From contig CALLOB010000003.1 in the NCBI GenBank assembly GCA_938005315.1, positions 1 through 64,000 of the forward strand: a stretch of DNA of 64,000 nt, written 5' to 3'. The notes beneath the pieces are model-generated. The model did no database searches and was not told the DNA's origin. It saw only the letters and a list, made by a program, of their open reading frames with translations. This stretch comes from an uncultured Phycisphaerae bacterium (GTDB lineage Bacteria > Planctomycetota > Phycisphaerae > UBA1845 > PWPN01). The translations under genes were made by a program, and so were the position numbers. Shown here piece by piece: positions 21,484 to 30,410 of the stretch (position 1 is the first letter of the stretch; each line of letters begins with the position of its first letter).

Positions 21484-21862
21484 GGCCCCGCTCCCTCGGG
21501 GCCGGGGATCCGTCTGGAGGGCCCCGCTCCGTCGGGGCCGCAAAGCACGACGGGTGAAAACCCGCGATCGCGGACGCGACGGAGCGCGTCCCTCGGGGCC
21601 GGGGATCCGTCTGGAGGGCCCCGCTCCGTCGGGGCCGCAAAGAACGACGGGCGAAAGCCCGCGATCGCGGACGCGACGGAGCGCGTCCCTCCGAGGCCGG
21701 GGATCCGTCTGGAGGGCCCCGCTCCGTCGGGGCCGCAAAGAACGACGGGTGAAAGCTCGCGATCGCGGACGCGACGGAGCGCGTCCCTCCAGGGCGATGG
21801 CGGACGCGACGCAGCGCGTCCCTCCGAGGCGGGGATTCGGACGCGACGCAGCGCGTCCCTCC
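21484..21862. repeat. REP/BIME cluster: ~97-98-bp tandem array with alternating hairpin classes A and B
   Basis: ggggatccgtctggagggccccgctccgtcggggccgcaaag... recurs at 21504, 21601 and 21699. Each unit holds one GGCCCCG/CGGGGCC and one GGACGCG/CGCGTCC hairpin; further B copies to ~21862. Confidence 0.92.
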
Positions 21863-21972
21863 GGGGCCGGGGATCACCGGGCCCGGCTGCCCGGCCCCCA
21901 CGGTCCCGTTCCTGCGGGGCGCAGCTTGAGGAAGATCGACGGCTTCCCCGGCCTGCCCCCCGGTGCCGCCGC

Positions 21973-23967
21973 TTACACCAGCACCCGCCGGCTGTAAACC
22001 AGCCATTCGATCAGCAGCAGGCCGCACAGGCCCAGCAGCAGCGCCGGCCACAACGGCCGGCGGGTGACCCTGTCCGTCCCGGAGATCTCCACGGCCCCGC
22101 TGGCGATCTGCAGACCTGCGGCGGGAGCCACGAGGCTTTCGCCCTCGTCCAGCAGGTTCACCGCCCGGGTTTCGTCGCCGTCCAGGGCCGGCGAAACCGC
22201 GTAGAAGCCCACGCGGTCCGTCCGGCCGTAGATCACCTCGCCTCGTCCGCGCACCTCCACCGTCTCGGAAGTCCCGTCCGGCCGCCGCACGGTCACCGAC
22301 GAGGTTCCCGGCCTGGCCGGCACGGTGAAGGCCTCCCCCGGCCGCACCGAGGGCCGTCGCCCGGCGGTCGTGGCCCCGGCCAGGTGCCGGAGGCCGTCGT
22401 ACATGAAGGCCACGAACCCCTCGTGGAAGACCCAGGTGGTGTTCAGAGCCGTGCGGGTTTCGTCAAACAGGCCCATCGCGCTGATCAGGTACTGGCTCCG
22501 CTCCCGACGCAGCAGCGCCAACACCGGGCCGGAGGGCGATTCGATCAGCGTGCGAGCTTCCGGCGGCAGGCGCAGCTTATACCAGGAGGCCGCCGCGATC
22601 GCCGGCACCGAAACGTGCTGCAGCACCGGGTGGGTATCATCCCAGTCCAGAAACGGCTCGCCTTCCACCTTGCCGGTCTGTTCCACACCATCGATCAGCG
22701 GGACTCCGCCCAGAAAGATGTAGTTGCCGGCCGGGAGACGCTCGGTCGAATGGCCGTCCAGCACCACCACGTCGAACCGGCTGCGGCCGTTGTCGCTGAG
22801 CTTCTCCTCCGGTGCCTGCTCATACTCCTGAGGCGTCCAGAACGTCCGGCCGGCCAGCGGCATGGCGTTCATCAGCTGTCGCAGGAACCGGTTGCCGGGA
22901 GTGACCACGAGCACCGACAGGGCCTGCGGCGGCGTCACCACCGCGAAAGCCCGGTCGTCGGCCGCCAGTGCATCGGCACCCGACAGCCGCACCTCGACCA
23001 GGGCCCCGGTATCCAGGTCCAGCTCGAAGGCCACCGGCAGGCTGCTTCCCTCGGAGGCGGGCCTGTCGGCCGCCGTTCCCGACAGTTCCTCCGGCGCGGC
23101 CGCCGGAGCCAGGGCTTCGACCCGCCGAACGTCCCGAAGACGCCCGTCCAACAGAAGCTGCACGTCCCGGGAGACCGAACGGGCGCCGAAGTTCCGGACT
23201 CGAGCCAGGACCGTCACCCGCACCGGCTGCTCGTGGCTGCGGCGCACGTCGAGGTTCACGATGCCCACATTCTCGGTCGCCCGACCGATGCGGATGACTT
23301 CCAGCGTCCCGTGCTCCAGCGAGACCCCGCCGGCGTCCGCCAGGCGCCCGTCGGTGAACAGCAGATGCGCGGTCCGGGCGATCCGCTGATCGGCGTCGGT
23401 GGCCTCGCCGGCCTTGGAGGCGTGGGCGTTGGCCAGGGCGATGGCCTCGGCCAGCCGGCCGGGGGCGTCGGTGGGGCGGATGGATTCGACCGCGCGGCGC
23501 AGCTCGGCGCGGTTGTCGGTGAACGGGGCCAGGACCCGCGCCCGGTCGGCAAACGCGATCACCATCGCCCTCTGAGACTCTCCGAGTCGGTCGATGAGCC
23601 GCAGGACCTCCTCGCGGGCGATGTCCAGCCGCGTCCGCCCGTCGCCCTCGTCGGCCGACATGGAGGCCGAGGCGTCCACGATGAAGACCGTCGCCTGCTC
23701 CAGCCGGCCGGCCCCGGCATGCATCGGCTCCCAGACCGCCAGGACGCCGGTCGCCACAATCAGCAGCTGCAGGATGAGCAGCAGGTTGTTGCGGAGCTTC
23801 TGGAACGGGGCGTTGACCCGCAGGTCCTGCACCGCCTGGAGCCACAGCAGCGTGGAACTGATCGGCCGCTCGTGCCGGCGGAGCTTCAGGAAGTACAGCA
23901 GCACCAGCGGCGGCACGGTCAGCGCCGCGGCCAGGGCCGGAACCGTCCACGGGGCCGCGAAGCTCAT
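21973..23967 (-). CDS. BatA-type vWA-domain membrane protein
   Basis: MSFAAPWTVPALAAALTVPPLVLLYFLKLRRHERPISSTLLWLQAVQDL (BatA N-terminus); ATVFIVDASASMSADE (MIDAS DxSxS); C-terminal TM. Confidence 0.87.
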   Translation of the reverse strand: MSFAAPWTVPALAAALTVPPLVLLYFLKLRRHERPISSTLLWLQAVQDLRVNAPFQKLRNNLLLILQLLIVATGVLAVWEPMHAGAGRLEQATVFIVDASASMSADEGDGRTRLDIAREEVLRLIDRLGESQRAMVIAFADRARVLAPFTDNRAELRRAVESIRPTDAPGRLAEAIALANAHASKAGEATDADQRIARTAHLLFTDGRLADAGGVSLEHGTLEVIRIGRATENVGIVNLDVRRSHEQPVRVTVLARVRNFGARSVSRDVQLLLDGRLRDVRRVEALAPAAAPEELSGTAADRPASEGSSLPVAFELDLDTGALVEVRLSGADALAADDRAFAVVTPPQALSVLVVTPGNRFLRQLMNAMPLAGRTFWTPQEYEQAPEEKLSDNGRSRFDVVVLDGHSTERLPAGNYIFLGGVPLIDGVEQTGKVEGEPFLDWDDTHPVLQHVSVPAIAAASWYKLRLPPEARTLIESPSGPVLALLRRERSQYLISAMGLFDETRTALNTTWVFHEGFVAFMYDGLRHLAGATTAGRRPSVRPGEAFTVPARPGTSSVTVRRPDGTSETVEVRGRGEVIYGRTDRVGFYAVSPALDGDETRAVNLLDEGESLVAPAAGLQIASGAVEISGTDRVTRRPLWPALLLGLCGLLLIEWLVYSRRVLV

Positions 23968-24863
23968 TTCAGCAGTCCCCTGCGCCGCAGATAGTTCAGC
24001 ACGAGCTGGTCGAACGGCACGGCCGTGCTCGTGAACATGTAGGTGACGCCCCGTCGCGTGCAGAAGTCGCGGAGCTGGCGGCTGTAGGCCTCGAGATTCC
24101 GCCTGTAGCGGTTGAGCAGCGCCCGCGTGACGGTGATCTCGGCGATGTCGCCGTCCTCGACGTCCCGCAGCCGCAGATCGCCCCGCAGATCCGGCTCGAT
24201 CTCCTGGGGGCTGAGCACCTGGATCGCGTAGAGGTCATACTGCCGCCCGACCAGGTAGCGCAGCCCCGGCTCGTAGCCGGCCTTGTCGAGGAAATCGCTG
24301 AGCAATACGACGACGCCCCGCTGGGGGTGGCGGATGGCGAACTGCCGGCAGGCCTCGGTCAGCCGGCCGGCCCCGGCGGGGCCCATCGCGACCAGGAGAT
24401 CCAGCACCCGGCCGACGAGGTGCCGGCCGCGGACCCCGGCCACCTCCGGCCCGTAGCCGCTGCCGAAGCCGGTGACCGTGACCCGGTTGTAGCGCACCAG
24501 CCCGATGTAGGCCAGGGCCGCGGCCACCCTGCGGACGTAGTCCAGCTTGGAGGGATCGCCGTAATCCATGGAGCCGCTGGCATCGACGATCACGCTGACG
24601 TGCAGGTCCTCCTCCTCGAAGAACAGCCGGATGAACAGCCGCTCCAGCCGCCCGTAGATGTTCCAGTCCAGGAAGCGCAGGTCGTCGCCGACGACGTAGT
24701 TGCGGTAGTCGGCGAACTCGACGGACTGCCCCTTGCGCTTCGAGCGCCGCTCGCCCTTCATGCGTCCGGCGAAGATCCGGCGCGAGACCACGTCCAGGCG
24801 CTCCAGCCGGGTCATGAAATCGGCGTCCAGCAGGTCGCCGGCCCTGTTGATCGTCGTCGCCAT
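23964..24863 (-). CDS. DUF58 domain-containing protein
   Basis: RRIFAGRMKGERRSKRKGQSVEFADYRNYVVGDDLRFLDWNIYGRLERLFIRLFFEEEDLHVSVIVDASGSM; ATGA overlap with the next gene. Confidence 0.93.
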   Translation of the reverse strand: MATTINRAGDLLDADFMTRLERLDVVSRRIFAGRMKGERRSKRKGQSVEFADYRNYVVGDDLRFLDWNIYGRLERLFIRLFFEEEDLHVSVIVDASGSMDYGDPSKLDYVRRVAAALAYIGLVRYNRVTVTGFGSGYGPEVAGVRGRHLVGRVLDLLVAMGPAGAGRLTEACRQFAIRHPQRGVVVLLSDFLDKAGYEPGLRYLVGRQYDLYAIQVLSPQEIEPDLRGDLRLRDVEDGDIAEITVTRALLNRYRRNLEAYSRQLRDFCTRRGVTYMFTSTAVPFDQLVLNYLRRRGLLK

Positions 24864-24927
24864 CGCCGTGTCTCCGTTCCGAGCCCTGCCCGCGATGCCG
24901 CAGGGGCCCGGGTCGGCTCGCCTGCGC

Positions 24928-25947
24928 CTACGCCGCGGCCTGCTCGATCGTGGGGGTGCGCCTGAGGATGTCCTGGACCACCGCGTCGGTGTCCAGGTTT
25001 TCCGCCTCGCCCTCGAAGTTCAACAGGATCCGGTGCCGCAATGCCGGCACCGCGGCGCGGCGGACGTCCTCGAAGCTGGTGTGGAACCGCCCGTCCAGCA
25101 GGGCGTTGACCTTGGCCGCCAGGGTCAGCGCCTGCGCGCCGCGCGGACTGGAGCCCCAGCGGACGAAGCGGTTGACCGTCTCGGTGGCGCAGTCGCTGCC
25201 CGGGTGGGTGGCCGAGATCAGCCGCACCGCGTAGTCCTGCACGTGCGGGGCCATGACCGTCCGCTGCACCAGCCGCTGGGCCCCGAGAATCTCCTCCTGG
25301 GTCATCACCGGCTCGATCTCCGGAACATGGCCGGTCGTCGTGCGGTCGAGGATTTGCTTGAGCTCCTCGCGGCTGGAGTAGCCCACCACCAGCTTGAAGA
25401 AGAAGCGGTCCAGCTGGGCCTCCGGCAGCGGATAGGTGCCCTCCTGCTCGATGGGGTTCTGCGTGGCCATGACGAAGAACGGCTCGGCCAGCGGATAGCG
25501 CGTGCCGCCGACGGTGACGGTGCGCTCCTGCATGGCCTCCAGAAGGGCCGACTGCGTCTTGGGCGTGGCCCGGTTGATCTCGTCGGCCAGCACGATCTGG
25601 GCGAACAGCGGTCCGTGCTGGAACTGGAACATGCGCCGCCCGGTTCCGGGATCCTCCATCACGATGTTCGTGCCGATGATGTCCGCCGGCATGAGATCGG
25701 GCGTGAACTGGATGCGGCTGAACTTCAGGCTCAGGGCCTGCGACAGCGTGCGGATCAGGTAGGTCTTGCCCAGCCCGGGCACGCCCTCCAGCAGCGCGTG
25801 CCCGCCGACGAACAGGCAGGTCAGCACCCCGTCGACGATCTCCCGGTGGCCGACGATCGCCTTGCCGATCTCCTCCCGCAGCCGGGCGAACTTCTGGCGG
25901 AACTCGTCGGTGGCCTTCTGCACTTTCGGGTCGATGGTGTCGGACAT
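24928..25947 (-). CDS. MoxR family AAA+ ATPase
   Basis: LFVGGHALLEGVPGLGKTYLIRTLSQAL, FQFQHGPLFAQIVLADEINRATPKTQSALLEAMQERTVTVGG, MATQNPIEQEGTYPLPEAQLDRF. Confidence 0.97.
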   Translation of the reverse strand: MSDTIDPKVQKATDEFRQKFARLREEIGKAIVGHREIVDGVLTCLFVGGHALLEGVPGLGKTYLIRTLSQALSLKFSRIQFTPDLMPADIIGTNIVMEDPGTGRRMFQFQHGPLFAQIVLADEINRATPKTQSALLEAMQERTVTVGGTRYPLAEPFFVMATQNPIEQEGTYPLPEAQLDRFFFKLVVGYSSREELKQILDRTTTGHVPEIEPVMTQEEILGAQRLVQRTVMAPHVQDYAVRLISATHPGSDCATETVNRFVRWGSSPRGAQALTLAAKVNALLDGRFHTSFEDVRRAAVPALRHRILLNFEGEAENLDTDAVVQDILRRTPTIEQAAA

Positions 25948-26015
25948 GTCCGTGCTCCTTCATAGCGGGTCTCTGTTCATTCCCGGCCCTCGCCCGCGCC
26001 GCCCGGCCACGCGCG

Positions 26016-26142
26016 GCACTGCAGCGCCCGGCGCGAGATCACGGCATCCTGCCGTGACGCGAAGCACTGTAGCGCCCGGCGCCAGGAAACGGCGTCTCGT
26101 CGTGACGCGAAGCGCTGTAGCGGCCGGCGCCCCCGCCGGCCG
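26016..26142. repeat. 48-bp imperfect tandem repeat ending in a 9-bp-stem hairpin preceded by GTAG (second REP-like family)
   Basis: Units begin at 26016 (gcactgcagcgcccggcgc...), 26064 (gcactgtagcgcccggcgc...) and 26112 (gcgctgtagcggccggcgc...). GTAG at 26117-26120 followed by CGGCCGGCG-CCCC-CGCCGGCCG (26121-26142). Confidence 0.85.
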
Positions 26143-26216
26143 TCGGTGTCGGTGTGCCACGGTCCCGCCGAAAACACCGCCTGTCGTGTACGCCGGGCGT
26201 ACATTCGCGGGGCGTT

Positions 26217-29200
26217 TCATCCTTTGCCCTCCCCGCGGTCGCGCATCTCGTCCTGCGCGCGACGCTTGGCCCGGCGCAGCCGGTCGGCCAGCGAGCCTTC
26301 GCCCGGCCCGGCGTCCTTGTCGGGTCCTCGATCCAGCGACGTCTCGGCCCGGGCCCCGCCCAACGCGTCGGTCAGGTCGCCGGAGGGTTCGCCGGCCGGG
26401 GCCTCGCCGAGGTCGAACCGCCGGGTCCGATCGACCATCGGGGCGGGGGTCGCCGGTTCCGCCGGCGCGGATTCGGTCCCCTGGCGCTGAGTCTCCATGT
26501 CTTCGCGGACCCGTTCGCGCACGCCCTTGAGCCGCGACAGGGCCGCGGCGCTGCGCCGCCCGGCTCCGGCCACTCCCGCCACGCCGGCCGTCAGGTAGGC
26601 CAGCGTCGGTCCGATGGACGCCCGCCGCACCGTCCACCCGATCGTCTCGGCCAGTACCAGCACGCCGAGGTATCCCCAGAAACCCCCGCCGGCGGCGTGC
26701 ACGCCGGCCCAGCCGATCACCAGCACGGTCGCCTCGACGTACAGCGACAGCGCCGGCAGCGCCGCCAGTCGCCGCACGGCCACATCCAGCACGAACAACG
26801 GCAGCAGCACCCACTGCACCAGCCACCGCCAGGCCGGGCGCCGCGAGACCGAGGGGGGCAGGTTGCGGTTGAACACGTCGTCGGTTGCCGGATCCATCGC
26901 CAGCACGCGCCCGCCGGTGCGGGCGGCGGCCTCCCGCAGCAGCGGCTCGTTGGCGCCCAGGTCCCGGAACTCCGGCGAATAGGCCATGCTCAGGCCGGTG
27001 CGGATCAGCCCGGATTCCCCCCGGCCGTCGCTGTACTGCAGGTTCGCCAGGTAGTTGCCCTGCTCGGTGACGTCGAAGCTCCCCTCGTACCGCCCCGGGC
27101 CGGTCTGATGCAGCTCCAGCGGCAGCCGTTCCATCGACGGCGTCATCAGCTTGCCGCGGATCTGGAGGAAATTCAGGTACCCGGCCTCCTTGTTCAGGGC
27201 CTCGATCACGATGTGTCCCCTGCTGCCCTCCAGCCGGGTGATGACGTCGAAATCGCCGGATCCCTCCTGGCGCATCGCCCAGCGCACCAGTTGGGCCCAG
27301 AGCTTGCCGAACTTGTCCCATCCGGCCCAGGCTCCGCCCCACCTGGGCCACCAGCCGCTGGTGAACACGGCCATCTTGCCCATCTCGAAGTTCCGGCAGG
27401 CCAGCACCGGGTCCGACATCCGCTCGCCGGCGTCGAGGCTCTCGCGCACGATCGGCACCAGGGCCTCGTCCTTGCGTTCGGTCAGCACCAGCCCTCCCAG
27501 CGTCGGCAGTTCGCCGGGCGAGATCCCCGCGGTGATCTCCGGGAAGCCGACCGACATCCGCGGCTGGAAGGGGCGCTCGCTGATCAGCGCCCGCTTCACC
27601 ACCCGGGCCTCCTTGACGAAGATCTGCGGCAGCCGGCTGGGATTCTTGACCGGGTAGAACCGGCCACCGGTGCGCCGGGCGATCCGCCGCAGCGGTTCTT
27701 CCAGCACGTGGCTGCCGTAGCCGATGCCGACCGTCGAACACGTGATCCGGTTGGCGACCATCTCATCGAGCGTCGCCTCCGAGGGCGGAGCCGGATCGCC
27801 GTCACTGATGATGATCATGTGCCGCTGAGCCGCGTCCGGCAGGGCCATCAGGTCGCGGACCGCGATACTCATCGTGGTCGCGAAGTCGGGCATGTCGCCG
27901 ATCTCCATGCCCCGGATCCTGCGGATCACCGCCTGCTTGTCGGTCGCCGGGGCCAGCGGCACCTCCCAGTTGGCTCCGCCCTTGCTGAAGGAGTAGGCGA
28001 TCACCCCGAGGTAATCCAGCGAGCTGATCGCCCGCACCGAGGCGATCGCGACCTCCTCGCCCCAGTAGTTGCCCCGCGGAATCTCGCAGCTGTGCATCAC
28101 GATGGCCAGCGCCCCGCGCGGCATCTGCTTCTTGTGGCGGATCTCGAACCGCACCGGGCTGACTTCCTCGATCGGCATGCCGATCCACCCGCCGGCCCCG
28201 AAGGCCTCGTTCCCGCCGGTCATGATCAGCCCGCCGCCGAAGTCCCGCACGTAGCTGGCCAGCGCCCGGTGCTGCTCGGCCGTGAAAGCGTCGGCCGGAA
28301 CGTTCGCCAGGATCACCGCTCCGTACTCCTGCAGCTGGAGCAGATCCAGGGCGAACCGGTCCACGGTCGTCAGATCGACGTCGACGCGCTCGCGCCGCAG
28401 GGCTTCGGCCAGCACCCGGTCGTCGGTGCTGCCGGCGGCCGAGAGGATCAGCACACGCCCGCGGTCCTCCACGAAGGTGAAGGCCGTCGCCCGGTTGTTG
28501 TCGGCGATCGCGTCGGCCGCCTGGTCCACCGGGGCGATCCGGGCGTCGAACCGGTGCACGCCGCCCTCGGTCAGCTCGACCGGCAGGGTCACCGGGTCGG
28601 GCTTCATGTCTCCGCTCAGATCCACGAAGGGGTCGGCCAGCGGAATCTCCGTGCCGTTGTGGTAGACCGTCAGACGCGCCCGCGTCGGCCTGCGGCTGCG
28701 CAGGACCATCCGCAGCGGCACCCGCGTCTGGCGGTCGGCCTGCGCGGGGGCGACCAGGCGGTCGAACACGATCTCGTTGTCGTAGCGGTAGCGCAGCGGA
28801 ACCACGTCCACGACGATGCCGTTGGCCGCGGCCGCGTCCAGCTCGTCGGTCAGGCGGCCGAGGTTCTCGTTGCCGTCGCTCAGCAGCACGATCCGCCGCG
28901 CGAAGCCCTCCGGAAAGGCGGCCATGGCCATCCGCAGCCCCGCCCCGATGTCCGTGCGGTCCGGGGCCTCGGGCATGCCGAAGCCGGTGATCTCGAACCC
29001 GACCCGGCTGGGCATCAGGTCCACCTGCGCCGCGGTGTCGAAGGCGATCACCCCGACGCGGTCGTCGCCCCGCGCGTCCCGCACCACCGCGCGGATGTAG
29101 TCCTCGGCAGCCTTGCGGCGCTCGTCCGGAATGCTCCGGGAACGGTCCAGGACGAACATCACCGCCACGCCGTCGTGGCGGCGCACGCATTCCACCCGGG

Positions 29201-29387
29201 CCAGCGCCGCGGCCAGCACCACGATCACCGCGGTCCGCAAAGCCAGGGTCGCCCGCCGCCGCGAAGGCTCCAGCCCGCCCAGCGCCCGCCGCGAGATCGC
29301 CGCCAGCACCGGCGCCAGCAGGGCCAGCAGCAGCCATTCCGGCCGGTCAAACGAAATCGGACTGGTCAGGGCGACCACCAACCGCAC
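26217..29387 (-). CDS. Large membrane-anchored vWA protein with GATase-like segment
   Basis: N-terminal TM; vWA (AVMFVLDRSRSIPDERRKAAEDYI); GATase-like loop (LASYVRDFGGGLIMTGGNEAFGAGGW); second vWA-like segment (MIIISDGDPAPPSEATLDEMV); C-terminal TM. GTG start. Confidence 0.78.
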   Translation of the reverse strand: MRLVVALTSPISFDRPEWLLLALLAPVLAAISRRALGGLEPSRRRATLALRTAVIVVLAAALARVECVRRHDGVAVMFVLDRSRSIPDERRKAAEDYIRAVVRDARGDDRVGVIAFDTAAQVDLMPSRVGFEITGFGMPEAPDRTDIGAGLRMAMAAFPEGFARRIVLLSDGNENLGRLTDELDAAAANGIVVDVVPLRYRYDNEIVFDRLVAPAQADRQTRVPLRMVLRSRRPTRARLTVYHNGTEIPLADPFVDLSGDMKPDPVTLPVELTEGGVHRFDARIAPVDQAADAIADNNRATAFTFVEDRGRVLILSAAGSTDDRVLAEALRRERVDVDLTTVDRFALDLLQLQEYGAVILANVPADAFTAEQHRALASYVRDFGGGLIMTGGNEAFGAGGWIGMPIEEVSPVRFEIRHKKQMPRGALAIVMHSCEIPRGNYWGEEVAIASVRAISSLDYLGVIAYSFSKGGANWEVPLAPATDKQAVIRRIRGMEIGDMPDFATTMSIAVRDLMALPDAAQRHMIIISDGDPAPPSEATLDEMVANRITCSTVGIGYGSHVLEEPLRRIARRTGGRFYPVKNPSRLPQIFVKEARVVKRALISERPFQPRMSVGFPEITAGISPGELPTLGGLVLTERKDEALVPIVRESLDAGERMSDPVLACRNFEMGKMAVFTSGWWPRWGGAWAGWDKFGKLWAQLVRWAMRQEGSGDFDVITRLEGSRGHIVIEALNKEAGYLNFLQIRGKLMTPSMERLPLELHQTGPGRYEGSFDVTEQGNYLANLQYSDGRGESGLIRTGLSMAYSPEFRDLGANEPLLREAAARTGGRVLAMDPATDDVFNRNLPPSVSRRPAWRWLVQWVLLPLFVLDVAVRRLAALPALSLYVEATVLVIGWAGVHAAGGGFWGYLGVLVLAETIGWTVRRASIGPTLAYLTAGVAGVAGAGRRSAAALSRLKGVRERVREDMETQRQGTESAPAEPATPAPMVDRTRRFDLGEAPAGEPSGDLTDALGGARAETSLDRGPDKDAGPGEGSLADRLRRAKRRAQDEMRDRGEGKG

Positions 29388-29465
29388 CTCGTCGCGTCAC
29401 GGCCAATGTCGGCGGCACGCCTCGCGCGCCGCCGCGCGATCCGGGACGCCGCGCTGCCCGGGGCC

Positions 29466-30404
29466 TCACCGGATCTCGAAGACCTGCACGCGGTTGTTTC
29501 CCGAGTCCAGCACGTACACCCGCCCGCCGGGCCCCGCGGCCACGCCCCAGGGTCCCAGGAAGCGCCCCGGCTCGCGCCCCGTGCCGCCCCAGATGCCCAG
29601 GCTCGCACCGCTGCGGTCGAAGCGCTGAACCCGGTTGTTTCCGAACTCGCTCACCAGCAGCGTGCCGTCCGGCCGCAGGGCCAGGCCGTAAGGATACTTC
29701 AACTGCCCGGGCCCGGCTCCCATCTCTCCGAACGATCCCAGCAGTCGCCCATCCGGGGAAAACCGGCAAACGCGGTGGTGGGTCGCATCCGTTACCCACA
29801 GCCACCCCTGCGGATCCCACACCAGACCCTGCGGCCGCTGCAGCGCCGCCGGGCCGGAGCCCGGACCGCCGAATGAGCCCATGTAGACCCCGTCCGCCGA
29901 AAAACGGCTGATCCGATCGTTGCCGCCGTACTCGCTGACGTACAGCCCCCCGGCGTCGTCCTCGGCGACGTCCGTGGTCAGTTCAAACTGACCCGGGCCG
30001 GTGCCGCGCGTGCCGAACCGCCCCAGTTCGTGCCCGTCGCGGTCGTAGATCATCACCCGGTGGTAGTGCGTGTCCGCCACCAGCACCCGGCCCCGGCGGT
30101 CCACGAACAACCCCGTCGGCTTCCCGGCTTCCCACTCCGGCATTTGCCAGGAGGTCTCGAACTCTCCGTCGCCGCTGAAACGCTGGATCCTCGCGGTCTT
30201 GTCCACGACGAACACGCACCCGTCCGGCGCGAGGGCGATCGCCCGCGGATAGACGAACTGCCCCGGCCCCAGCCCCTGTCCGCCGAACGTCAGTACCGGC
30301 AGCAGCCCGTCGGCCTCCGGCCGGTCGCATCCGCCGACGACCAGCAGCGCCAGCCGGACTGCCGCGGAGGCCGCCGACATCCGACGTCGTGCACAGGACT
30401 CCAT
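29466..30404 (-). CDS. NHL-repeat beta-propeller protein, probable exported/lipoprotein
   Basis: Repeated GxGPGQFxxPxGIAxxxxGxVYVxDxxNxRVQxF blocks; N-terminal LALLVVGGCDRP lipobox-like. Confidence 0.82.
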   Translation of the reverse strand: MESCARRRMSAASAAVRLALLVVGGCDRPEADGLLPVLTFGGQGLGPGQFVYPRAIALAPDGCVFVVDKTARIQRFSGDGEFETSWQMPEWEAGKPTGLFVDRRGRVLVADTHYHRVMIYDRDGHELGRFGTRGTGPGQFELTTDVAEDDAGGLYVSEYGGNDRISRFSADGVYMGSFGGPGSGPAALQRPQGLVWDPQGWLWVTDATHHRVCRFSPDGRLLGSFGEMGAGPGQLKYPYGLALRPDGTLLVSEFGNNRVQRFDRSGASLGIWGGTGREPGRFLGPWGVAAGPGGRVYVLDSGNNRVQVFEIR

Positions 30405-30410
30405 CCGGTC

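Noticed and set aside
21403-23994. 863-aa plus-strand ORF through the REP array
   Set aside because: N-terminus is translated hairpin repeats (GPRSVGA/RTRRSASL) and the rest is antisense to the BatA gene.
26154-29876. 1240-aa plus-strand ORF
   Set aside because: Shadow ORF antisense to the large vWA gene; His/Arg/Gln-rich with no recognisable domain.
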